DNA from: Clostridia bacterium
GTDB lineage: Bacteria; Bacillota; Clostridia; Christensenellales; Maliibacteriaceae
Length of the DNA stretch: 64,000 nucleotides
Assembly: GCA_017431145.1 (NCBI GenBank)
Contig: JAFRLQ010000033.1
Coordinates: 1 to 64,000, forward strand
Direction of reading: 5' to 3'
Numbering within the stretch: position 1 is the stretch's first letter; the number at the start of each line of letters is the position of its first letter. This document shows, piece after piece, positions 26,283 through 34,642 of the stretch. Position numbers and translations under genes: made by a program. Below the pieces are notes generated by a model. That model was not told the origin of the DNA, did not search any database, and saw nothing but the letters and a program-made list of their open reading frames with translations.

Positions 26283-27533
26283 TTATTGACGGGATCTCTC
26301 TTTGCCGGGACCTGTCTCGCGGACGAAACGGATCAGGAAGTAAGAGATCAGATTGGCGATTGAAAAAAGAAGGATGCAGACCCCGGAAGCGTTCGCGAAC
26401 GGCATACCGTTTTTCATGAAAAGATCGGTCAGCGCTCCCCCGATGACTGGGGAAAGAAAGCCTGCGACGAAGCCGCTGGACAGGATAAAGGAAAAGGCAA
26501 AGCCTGTCTTTGCGGGATCCGCTTCGACATTCTCTGTCGCGGACATGTACATGGCGGGCATCCAGATGCTGTTGCCCAGACCAAACAGCGCCGTTCCTGC
26601 GATCATGAAGGGGAATCCGAACCAGAGGCCTGCGGTCATGAGGATCATGCCGACGAATTTGAGGACCTGACCCGTCAGCATCGGCGGGCGGCGCAGTCCG
26701 AATTTTGTGCTCATGCGTCCGCCGACGATCCCGCCGACGACTCCGACCGCTGGAAGGAGAAATGCCGAAATGATACCTGCCATTTCGGCGCCGGTCGAGA
26801 ACGCGCGGTCCAGAATGTCGGGAACGACGGTGAAAATATGCGAACAACAGAAGAAATCGCAGACGAAAGCGAGACAAAGAAGCAGTATGTTCCGGTTCTT
26901 CAGCACTTCCTTCTGATAACCTTTCCCTCGTACTTCTGTTGCTGAAGCTGTTTTTCCGTTTCGGGATTCATTCTGTCCGAAGCAGAACCAGAAGACCAGA
27001 ACCGCTATGCCCGGTAAGGCGAAAACGGCGAATGTGTACCGGAGATTGTCTGACATAAGATGATACAGCGGGACCATGCAGGCGAAACAGATCATGCTCC
27101 CGATCAGCGGGAAAAGACCGTTCAGCGTATTCATCCTTTCACGCGCTCTTCCGTCATACCACTCCGCGATCGCGTTGCCGATAAACGGGATCTCGAAACC
27201 GTAACCGGCACCGTAAAGGGCACGCGCTGCGAGCAGGGCCCAGTAATCGGAAGCGAAAAGACAAAGCACCATTCCTGCTGTATAAAGGAGCATACTGAGC
27301 GTGAACAGATGTCCCGTGCGAAGACGTCTGCTTGAGGCACCCAGAAGGGAAAACAGGATGATCGGCGGGTACTTGATCGTGGACGACAGGTTCAGAAGCG
27401 CTTCGTTTCCGATCCCGTAATTGGAACGGACCTGTGAAAGCACAGGGGAGACTGCCATTTCGTTGATATAGATCAGAAGAACACCTGCGATGATCAGTAT
27501 GGTGACAGGTATCATGCGATTCTTGTTTTTCAC
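26283..27533 (-). CDS. MFS transporter
   Basis: A 416-residue major-facilitator protein with 12 predicted helices, a central charged loop near residue 190-205, and an N-terminal-half helix pair of YGAGYGFEIPFIGNAIAEWY. Substrate is unknown. I choose the GTG at 27533, eight bases after GGGAGG, because it places the first helix (MIPVTILIIAGVLLIYI) directly after six residues; an upstream ATG at 27590 would add a hydrophilic extension without a ribosome binding site. First gene of a two-gene unit with the URO-D-like gene, divergent from an AraC regulator. Confidence 0.88.
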   Translation of the reverse strand: MKNKNRMIPVTILIIAGVLLIYINEMAVSPVLSQVRSNYGIGNEALLNLSSTIKYPPIILFSLLGASSRRLRTGHLFTLSMLLYTAGMVLCLFASDYWALLAARALYGAGYGFEIPFIGNAIAEWYDGRARERMNTLNGLFPLIGSMICFACMVPLYHLMSDNLRYTFAVFALPGIAVLVFWFCFGQNESRNGKTASATEVRGKGYQKEVLKNRNILLLCLAFVCDFFCCSHIFTVVPDILDRAFSTGAEMAGIISAFLLPAVGVVGGIVGGRMSTKFGLRRPPMLTGQVLKFVGMILMTAGLWFGFPFMIAGTALFGLGNSIWMPAMYMSATENVEADPAKTGFAFSFILSSGFVAGFLSPVIGGALTDLFMKNGMPFANASGVCILLFSIANLISYFLIRFVRETGPGKERSRQ

Positions 27534-27673
27534 TTGTTTTCCTCCCGGGGACATTACAAAGGACAAGGGGCTCCGTACGATTCTTATCATTTTTGATTAT
27601 ATTTCAGACATTATCCGCAAAAGGGACTATTTTACGGAATGACAGGTGACAAGTTTACGGTAATCATGATAGG

Positions 27674-28669
27674 GTGGAAGAAATCAGAACCGAAACGGCA
27701 GTACCTAATATGGAGAACAGATACGAAGTCATCGATTACAAAGAGACGAATTACAAATTCAGCTGCGGATGGGGCAGATATGTGACGCCGCATCTGCACA
27801 GAGAGTTTGAGATCGGGATCGTTCTGTCGAACGGCATCCGCATCAAATCCGGCAGGGATCAGGACATGATCGGCACAGGAGAGATGTGGCTGATGAATCC
27901 TTTTGAAAACCATGAGATGTGCGTGCAGCCCCAGGGCGCTGTCAACGACTTTGTGCAGCTCCAGGTATCGCCTGTTTTTTTTCAGGGGTATTATCCCGAC
28001 ATAGAAGGGATCCGGTTTCAGACGCATCATCTGAAGGAAGAAGAGATCGGACGGGAAGCGTTCTCAATGATTCGTTTGCGGCTGATTGAGGCTGCGGAAA
28101 TATACTATAAGCACGAACCGGGATTTCAGCTTGAGTGTGCGGCACAGATCAATCTTCTTTTCCGCGATCTGATCCGATATGTTCCATACCGGAAAATGGA
28201 TGGAAATGAACAGACAGCGGCACAGCGGAAGCAGTACAGGATCCGGTCGATCAGCACATACATAGAGAAAAACTATGATCATAAACTCCTGTTGAGCGAG
28301 TTGGCGCAAAGAGAAGGCCTGTCGCTGAATTATCTGTCTGCTTTTTTCAGCGAAAACTTCGGTATGTATTTTCAGGAGTATCTGCTTTCGCTCAGATGCA
28401 CGAAGGCGAGAGAACTGCTCATGACGACGGATCTGAAACTGCTGGACATCTCCATGATGTGCGGGTTTTCCGATCCGAAGTATCTGCGCCGGGGGATCCG
28501 GAAACTCTACGGAACGGATGCGGCATCTCTCAGAAAAGAGAAGAAGCTGGAGCTGCGGACGGAAGAGGGAGATGAAATACGGGAAAGCGAACAGACGCTG
28601 TCGGGGAAAACGGCGCAGCTGTTCATGGATCATGCGGTGCGTTTCCTGCGGCACGAAGGAACGAATTGA
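27674..28669 (+). CDS. AraC-family transcription regulator with N-terminal cupin-like sensor
   Basis: 331 residues. The N-terminal part contains a cupin-type sensing region (PHLHREFEIGIVLS, about 38-51). Residues 195-295 form the paired helix-turn-helix DNA-binding domain (LSELAQREGLSLNYLSAFF and ISMMCGFSDPKYLRRG). It is divergent from the MFS/URO-D pair with an 140-bp gap, so it probably controls that pair in response to the transported compound. The start is uncertain: GTG 27674 or ATG 27710; neither has a clear ribosome binding site. Confidence 0.88.
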   Translation: MEEIRTETAVPNMENRYEVIDYKETNYKFSCGWGRYVTPHLHREFEIGIVLSNGIRIKSGRDQDMIGTGEMWLMNPFENHEMCVQPQGAVNDFVQLQVSPVFFQGYYPDIEGIRFQTHHLKEEEIGREAFSMIRLRLIEAAEIYYKHEPGFQLECAAQINLLFRDLIRYVPYRKMDGNEQTAAQRKQYRIRSISTYIEKNYDHKLLLSELAQREGLSLNYLSAFFSENFGMYFQEYLLSLRCTKARELLMTTDLKLLDISMMCGFSDPKYLRRGIRKLYGTDAASLRKEKKLELRTEEGDEIRESEQTLSGKTAQLFMDHAVRFLRHEGTN

Positions 28670-28670
28670 T

Positions 28671-28700
28671 TTGCGCTGAAGAGTGCAGTTTTGCCATAAT
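28671..28700 (+). promoter_or_regulatory. possible promoter of the gene at 28735
   Basis: TTGCGC (28671-28676), 18-bp spacer, CATAAT (28695-28700). Confidence 0.45.
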
Positions 28701-28734
28701 GATTCTATGATCTGCCCGAAAGGAGAGAAAAGAT

Positions 28735-29037
28735 ATGCTCTTGGATGAGATACGGGAGAAAATAAGAATCAAAAAAGAGGCCGTCCTGGCGGATCCCGAT
28801 GAGAAGGTAGAAGACAAACGGTTTTTTGTCACGATCGAAAAGGTGTTTCAGAACCGGGACGCGATACTGAAGACGCCCCGGTCTGTGATCCTTGGGACGC
28901 TGCTTGCAATAGGATATCCGTATGCTGAGACCCGGCCTCTGTACGATAAACTGATCGCAGAACTGAACCGTGTCTACAAATTGGTTGATCCGGAAGAACT
29001 GGATTATGCGCTGAAGAAGTTTGGCAAGAAGGAGTAA
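28735..29037 (+). CDS. small hypothetical protein, 100 residues
   Basis: A mainly helical, soluble-looking protein rich in Lys and Glu, without signal peptide or membrane helix. No family recognised. AAAGGAGAG lies 10 bases before the ATG, it has its own putative promoter and a terminator follows, so it seems to be expressed on its own. Confidence 0.65.
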   Translation: MLLDEIREKIRIKKEAVLADPDEKVEDKRFFVTIEKVFQNRDAILKTPRSVILGTLLAIGYPYAETRPLYDKLIAELNRVYKLVDPEELDYALKKFGKKE

Positions 29038-29076
29038 CGCCGGATATAGAAACAGTCTGTGATACAAGAAATCAAA

Positions 29077-29126
29077 GATTCGCCCGCATAAGTGCTACAC
29101 ATCTTGCACAACGGGCGATTCTTTTT
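29077..29126 (+). terminator. intrinsic terminator
   Basis: TCGCCCG (29080-29086) and CGGGCGA (29112-29118) around a 25-base loop, then TTCTTTTTT. Confidence 0.75.
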
Positions 29127-29246
29127 TAATATGGACTTGAAATTATGGAACGGAAGTGTCGTTTTCAGGGAAAGAAGACGGCTGTTTTGTGATGTGAAAG
29201 GATCCGTCCGGTCACGTTTGTTTATGAGGAGAACAGGTGAGTCGAG

Positions 29247-29681
29247 ATGAAAAAAAGGGAAGCTTTGAACACGCAGGCAATGAATGAGAAACTGAAGGGA
29301 GATGTCTTTCCGTCAGATTGGGAGGACTTCTTGGATGAGGATATTCGTTCCTTTTTTGATGAACTGCTGTTTGAGAGCGGGCAGAAAAAAAGCGAGATCA
29401 TACAGAAGGCGAACATTCCCCGTACCTACGGGTATCAGCTGATGGAAGGCCGCAGAAAAGGAAAAAGGGATTATTACATCCTGATCGGCATCGCGATGGG
29501 GCTTGACCTGAAGACGGTACAGCGGATGCTGGCGGTCACCAAATGCGGCGGACTGCATTCACTGATCAAGCGGGACGCGGCGATCATTTTTGCCATCAAC
29601 CACGGGTACGATCCGATCCGGACATATGATTTTATGTGCGCGGTCGGCGTCGATCCGCTGGATGACGGAACAGAAATCTAA
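29247..29681 (+). CDS. small helical protein with HTH-like core, first gene of the glycosyltransferase-kinase locus
   Basis: 144 residues, cytosolic. Residues 40-85 (SEIIQKANIPRTYGYQLMEG then RDYYILIGIAMGLD) read like an XRE-type helix-turn-helix core, and the rest is helical (MLAVTKCGGLHSLIKRDAAI). I infer a regulator or kinase-partner role from the adjacent kinase and pseudokinase genes; this is not proven by any motif. Starts after AGGTGAG. The next gene begins 90 bp later on the same strand, with no terminator between them. Confidence 0.65.
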   Translation: MKKREALNTQAMNEKLKGDVFPSDWEDFLDEDIRSFFDELLFESGQKKSEIIQKANIPRTYGYQLMEGRRKGKRDYYILIGIAMGLDLKTVQRMLAVTKCGGLHSLIKRDAAIIFAINHGYDPIRTYDFMCAVGVDPLDDGTEI

Positions 29682-29771
29682 AAAAAATAGATTTGTATGC
29701 ACAGAGCAAACCGGACCGAATCATTTCTGCTTTATCGTACAGATAAGGCCGAACAGACAGGAGTTTATTCA

Positions 29772-31028
29772 ATGGAAAGATTCATGAGACATTTCAGACG
29801 CTGGATGAGTATCGGACTCATCTGCATTCTTTTCGTGCTGCAGGGCTGCAGAGCCGGATCCAGGATCGATCCGTCCGCGAAGGAGATCGCGAAACAGTCC
29901 GCTGCCGCCGGTTTTCTGGCGTCGCTGGTCGAAAAGAATTCCGGTTTCATCGGCAGCAACGAAAAAACAGAGCAGGCCTACTTGTACGACAATGCCATCA
30001 CGCTGTATGCGCTTTCGGAAGCCGGGGCAGTGTGGCACGCGGAAAAACTGGCGGATGCGATCGTCTATGCGCAGGAACATGATCGGACTTTCCATGACGG
30101 AAGGCTGAGGAATGTGTATCTGTGCGGTGATCCCAGCGTTGATTCGGGACGTTCTGCCGCACGTGAGACGGTACCGCTCCCCGGTTTCTGGCGGAACGGA
30201 AAGTGGCAGGAAGATTATTATGCGGTCTCCACTTCGACCGGAAATATGGCGTGGACGATCCTCGCCTTGTGCAAGGCTTCGCAGATCGTGTCAGAGGAAA
30301 AAAGCGCTGCGTATGTGGCCGCAGCAGCGCGTGCCGCGGATTTCCTGCTTGAATTGGCTGCAGAGGAGGAAGGGTTCACCGCAGGATATGAAGGCTGGGA
30401 CGAAGTGCAGACGAAGGTCAAGTATCAGTCCACGGAGCACAATATCGCGCTGACAGCTGCGTTCACCGTACTGGCGGACGCCATAGAGGGCACGGACCCA
30501 CAGAAAGCCGAAGCGTACAGAGAGGCGGCCGGATCCGCTTACGCGTTTGTCCGGTCCATGTACGATCCGGATCTGCACTGCTTTTATACCGGAACGGAGG
30601 AGGACGGGACGACGGTCAATCAGGGCGTGATCCCGCTGGACGCAACTGCATTGTCCGTGCTTGCGTTCGGTGACGAGGCGGGCAGTGCAAAAGATATGCT
30701 CGACTTTGTGAAAACGAGCATGGCGGTCGGTCCGGGATTTGATTTCAGCGCCGGAGACCTTGACGGCATATGGAACGAAGGAACGGCGCAGATGGCGCTG
30801 TGCTATCTGGAACAGGGAATGCAGGACGAGTATAACGCGACGATGGGTTATCTGAAGACGCAGGAATATACGGACGGCGGAATCCCCGCTGCGGACAGGG
30901 ACGGCGTTTCCACCGGGTTTGTTCTGAGCGGTACGGAGGAACTCTGGGAGTACGATAACGAGCTGAGCATCGGCGCGACAGGATGGTACGCGCTGGCGCA
31001 GCTGCAGGTCAATCCATTGGTGCACTGA
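29772..31028 (+). CDS. lipoprotein with (alpha/alpha)6-barrel glycosidase-like fold
   Basis: 418 residues. Lipobox VLQGCR places the lipidated cysteine near residue 26. The rest consists of repeated helix pairs with aromatic/acidic loops typical of six-hairpin glycosidases (TGNMAWTILALCKAS; YDPDLHCFYTG; IPLDATALSVLAFG; GIWNEGTAQMALCYLEQG). Conserved catalytic acids cannot be assigned. I start at the ATG at 29772 after ACAGGAG; the frame is open 25 codons upstream. Its position 15 bp before a processive-type glycosyltransferase gene parallels the glycosidase partner (BcsZ) of cellulose-synthase operons. Confidence 0.72.
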   Translation: MERFMRHFRRWMSIGLICILFVLQGCRAGSRIDPSAKEIAKQSAAAGFLASLVEKNSGFIGSNEKTEQAYLYDNAITLYALSEAGAVWHAEKLADAIVYAQEHDRTFHDGRLRNVYLCGDPSVDSGRSAARETVPLPGFWRNGKWQEDYYAVSTSTGNMAWTILALCKASQIVSEEKSAAYVAAAARAADFLLELAAEEEGFTAGYEGWDEVQTKVKYQSTEHNIALTAAFTVLADAIEGTDPQKAEAYREAAGSAYAFVRSMYDPDLHCFYTGTEEDGTTVNQGVIPLDATALSVLAFGDEAGSAKDMLDFVKTSMAVGPGFDFSAGDLDGIWNEGTAQMALCYLEQGMQDEYNATMGYLKTQEYTDGGIPAADRDGVSTGFVLSGTEELWEYDNELSIGATGWYALAQLQVNPLVH

Positions 31029-31042
31029 TGGCATAAACCGGA

Positions 31043-34000
31043 ATGAAAAAGAGAAAGTCTTCACAAAAGCATATACCGGAAAGCCTGGGGAATACGGTAT
31101 GCGGCGTCCGGCCGCATGTGTTCGCCCTGCTTCTGAATGCTGTGATCCATGTGCTGATCTGTGTTGCCTACGGCATACCGGCGAATCAGCTCTGGCGGTT
31201 CGTGCTGTCTTTCTTTTTCTTTATTTATCCCTTCTCCTTCGTGACGGATGTGCTCTGGTCCATGCGCCCGTCTGTCAGACGCATTCTGACCGGCGAAACG
31301 CGGATCAACAGGAAACACTATATGAATACCGCAAGGAGACAGGTCGAATCGGGACAGCTGCTCCCGGTCACGATCAGCATCCCGGTATACACAGAGGAAA
31401 ATGCGGTCATCTTTGAGACCCTCAGACAGAGTCTAGCCGCAGTGCGCAGCTATCGCGCATACAGCTCCAGAGAGGCAAATGTTCTCGTGTCCGAAGACGG
31501 ACTGGCGCCGCTGATGGGCGGGATCTGTACAAAAGAGAGCGTAGAGCGCCTCGTCCGCGCGTTTCACAGCGATCCGAAGAGCCTGACGCCGCAGGAAAGA
31601 AAGGCGGCGCAGCGGATCCTGTTTTACAGGGAAAACGGCATCGGTTTCATCGCGCGGCCTGCGAAAAACAGAGCGGGACTGTTCAAGAAAGCATCCAATC
31701 TGAATTACACGCTGCGGTTCGGCGATCTTGCGGCAAGAGGGATGGAATACGCCGCGGATGAAGTGGAAGCAAAGCTTTTTGAGGCGGGATATGCGGAGGG
31801 AGACTGCCGCACGCATGAGATCATTCTTTTGATGGACAAGGATTCCGGCATCAGGGAGGGGATCCTTGAATCCGTGGTGCCGGAGTTTGCCTTTGATGAA
31901 CAGCTGGCATACGTGCAGTGTGCGACCAGAACGGTGAATCTGCGTGAAAACTACTATTCCAGAGCGACCGGGCATCTGACCAACGAACTGTTTCAGTTTA
32001 CATGGCCGAGCAAAGCGCTGCAGGGATTCTTCGTGCCGCTTGCGGGGCATAATGTCATGATCCGGAAAAGTGTTCTGGAAAGAAGCGGCAGGTGGTCGGA
32101 AAACAAGGTGTCCGAAGATTTCGACCTGGCGATTCGCCTCTACGCAATGGGCTACCACGGGAAGTACGCCAAGATCTCAGGTCTGGAATTCACGGAGTAC
32201 GCCAGTACGCACTTTGCGGAGGAAACGGGGAAACAGCGCAGATATGCCTACGGTCTGTTTGAAATGATGTTCGACGGAACCGTAAAGGCAGGCAGAACGC
32301 GGCCGTGCGATTTGCTGTTTATGATCCTGTACTTTTTCTCGATCGTCAACCAGGTGCTGCTTCTTCCGACCGTATTCTTCGAGTGCTATTTCGGAAACAT
32401 CCATCTGCTTTGGGCGGGATTTCTGCTGTGCGACGCCTGTTTCATCCTGCTTCCATGGATCAGAGGGCTGGTCATGGGAAGAAACGTGCCGGGAGAGTAC
32501 CGCATCAGCGTGATCAGTACGCTGGAAGTGGCGATCTCGTTCATCTGTCATTCGCTGTCGATCCTGTCCGGGGCAGTCACCTGGCTCCTGAACAAGTTCA
32601 GACGCAGAAAGCGCGCGTTTCCCTCGACCCGGGTAGGAGAAAACGACAGAGGAATCCGCGCGGGCATCAGGACGGTCATCGGATATATCCGCGGAACGTG
32701 GATCTTCATTCCGGTAGTCGTGCTCAGCGTAGACAGACTCTTCTATGTCATGACAAGACACGGTATCGGTACGGAATCCCGCATCGCATACAGCTTTATC
32801 TTTTTCAGTCTGGTCCTCGCGCCGGTCCTTTTCACGCCTGCTCTTTTCGGGGCCGGCCAAAAGGCGCAGAGGCAGGAAAGAAAACGCATATCTCAAAAGG
32901 ACGGACAGACTGGCAGGAGGTGGATCATGGAACCTTCCATTCCGGAAGTCATGGAAACTGTTCCTGAAAAGGAACTCACGGAGGATGCCGCTGCATTCCT
33001 GAAAGGATACGATGCGTATCTGGCGGGTGAGGTGGCGGATGCGGAATTCCCGCGGGAGATCACGGATTCCTATGCAGTGGCGGGATGCCTGAAGAAAGAA
33101 GAGGACGGACGGAAGGAGACATGGTCTCTGAGGCGTCTCTCGGACGGGCTGCCTGCGATCCTTCGCATAACACACGACTATGCGCAGGAGGACGCTCTGG
33201 ACGAGGCGGAAATACTGAGCCGCCTGAATCATCCGGGGATCCCCAGGGTATATGCTTCCTTCGAAAAAGGCGGCTGGCATTACCTGATACGCGAGTATAT
33301 CGAAGGAAACACGCTGGACAGGATCGTTGAGAGAAAGGGTCCGCTGTCCGAAGAGGATGTTTTCAGGGTCGCGCAGGAATTGAGCGGGATCCTGAAGTAT
33401 CTGCACGGACAGTCACCGCCTGTGATCCACAGGGATATCAAACCTCAGAACATCGTGCTGGGAAGGGACGGAAGCATCCATCTGATCGACTTCGGCATTG
33501 CGAGGACCCATAAAACGGGACAAAGACAGGATACGACTGTCGTACTGACACTGGACTATGCACCGCCGGAGCAGTACGGGTTTGACCAGTCGTCACCATT
33601 GACGGACATTTATGCGTTCGGAGTCGTGATGCTGTACTTGGCGACAGGCCAGGCGGCAAAACCGTCGCTTGAATCGGAGATCGTCAGCAACGATCTTCGC
33701 AGTCTGATCCGAAAATGCATCGCGTTTGATCCGCGTGACCGCATCCAGAGTGTGAACGAGATCGAACGGATGATCAGACGCAGGGCAAGAAAGCGTGCGG
33801 GAAAATATCTGAAAGTTGCGGGAATCGCGGCGGCGCTGGGTATTGTTGTTTTCGCGTTTTATGCCGCGGGAACGCTGACCGGTATCCGAAACGGAGACAG
33901 CTTGGGATACAGGACGGGGTACGATCAGGGTTATGTGGACGGATACAGAAACACGCCGATCCTCAGCCTGGGAGAAAGACCCGCGCCACCCAAAGACGGG

Positions 34001-34642
34001 AACCTGGCGTCAAATCTTCTGACGCCTTACGGCGCATACGCGCTGGAGTACGAGGACAATATCTATTATGTCCAAGACGGTGACATATTCAGAATGAAGG
34101 CGGACGGAACGGATGCGGAGTTGTTTGTCCGGGACGGATCCGCGGCAGGGATCAGCGCCTATAACGGCTGGCTGTATTATTCCTCGGAGTCGGATATCAT
34201 ACAGGTCAGCGTATACAACGGAGACGGGAACATCACGTACGGCGGGACAGACGGCTATCTGACCGTACTGGATGAAACCTACTATATCGTTACACCGGAA
34301 GAAGTGTATCTGTTCGATCTTTCAGACTGGTCGATCACACCGGTATCCTCCTCTTTGATAACGGATTATGCGCGCCGGGATGTGCCGGAGGAGGTGCTGG
34401 AACTCGTGGATGCGCAGAAACCGGCTCAGTACGGATACGGGAGCAGAGGAACGGTCATGCTCGACGGATATGATTCGCTGCTCTGGATGAGTGATCCGGA
34501 AGGAAGCATCAGATACAGGGTAACGAAAAACAGGGTGGAGGATTTCAATATCGCAGGAGAATGGATCTTCTATCACAACCTGGATGACGGGGGCAGCCTG
34601 TGGTGTGTCCGCTATGACGGAGCGGATGACCATAAGGCATGA
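31043..34642 (+). CDS. fusion of GT2 glycosyltransferase, Ser/Thr protein kinase and extracytoplasmic DUF5050-like domain
   Basis: 1199 residues. Residues 25-75: two membrane helices. 105-420: GT2 catalytic domain with ED152, DKD (D265/D267), SED (E358/D359) and KQRRY (397-401) in place of the Q(Q/R)xRW of processive synthases. 425-620: about five membrane helices. 690-900: eukaryotic-type kinase with HRDIKPQN (D798), DFG (816-818), APPEQYG and DIYAFGV; the usual VAIK lysine position reads AILRI (R708). About 930-950: another membrane helix, then GY-xx repeats and a beta-propeller-like DUF5050-type domain to the end. I infer glycan synthesis and export controlled by the attached kinase. No frameshift or stop separates the parts. 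Weak ribosome binding site; probably coupled to the upstream gene. Confidence 0.88.
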   Translation: MKKRKSSQKHIPESLGNTVCGVRPHVFALLLNAVIHVLICVAYGIPANQLWRFVLSFFFFIYPFSFVTDVLWSMRPSVRRILTGETRINRKHYMNTARRQVESGQLLPVTISIPVYTEENAVIFETLRQSLAAVRSYRAYSSREANVLVSEDGLAPLMGGICTKESVERLVRAFHSDPKSLTPQERKAAQRILFYRENGIGFIARPAKNRAGLFKKASNLNYTLRFGDLAARGMEYAADEVEAKLFEAGYAEGDCRTHEIILLMDKDSGIREGILESVVPEFAFDEQLAYVQCATRTVNLRENYYSRATGHLTNELFQFTWPSKALQGFFVPLAGHNVMIRKSVLERSGRWSENKVSEDFDLAIRLYAMGYHGKYAKISGLEFTEYASTHFAEETGKQRRYAYGLFEMMFDGTVKAGRTRPCDLLFMILYFFSIVNQVLLLPTVFFECYFGNIHLLWAGFLLCDACFILLPWIRGLVMGRNVPGEYRISVISTLEVAISFICHSLSILSGAVTWLLNKFRRRKRAFPSTRVGENDRGIRAGIRTVIGYIRGTWIFIPVVVLSVDRLFYVMTRHGIGTESRIAYSFIFFSLVLAPVLFTPALFGAGQKAQRQERKRISQKDGQTGRRWIMEPSIPEVMETVPEKELTEDAAAFLKGYDAYLAGEVADAEFPREITDSYAVAGCLKKEEDGRKETWSLRRLSDGLPAILRITHDYAQEDALDEAEILSRLNHPGIPRVYASFEKGGWHYLIREYIEGNTLDRIVERKGPLSEEDVFRVAQELSGILKYLHGQSPPVIHRDIKPQNIVLGRDGSIHLIDFGIARTHKTGQRQDTTVVLTLDYAPPEQYGFDQSSPLTDIYAFGVVMLYLATGQAAKPSLESEIVSNDLRSLIRKCIAFDPRDRIQSVNEIERMIRRRARKRAGKYLKVAGIAAALGIVVFAFYAAGTLTGIRNGDSLGYRTGYDQGYVDGYRNTPILSLGERPAPPKDGNLASNLLTPYGAYALEYEDNIYYVQDGDIFRMKADGTDAELFVRDGSAAGISAYNGWLYYSSESDIIQVSVYNGDGNITYGGTDGYLTVLDETYYIVTPEEVYLFDLSDWSITPVSSSLITDYARRDVPEEVLELVDAQKPAQYGYGSRGTVMLDGYDSLLWMSDPEGSIRYRVTKNRVEDFNIAGEWIFYHNLDDGGSLWCVRYDGADDHKA

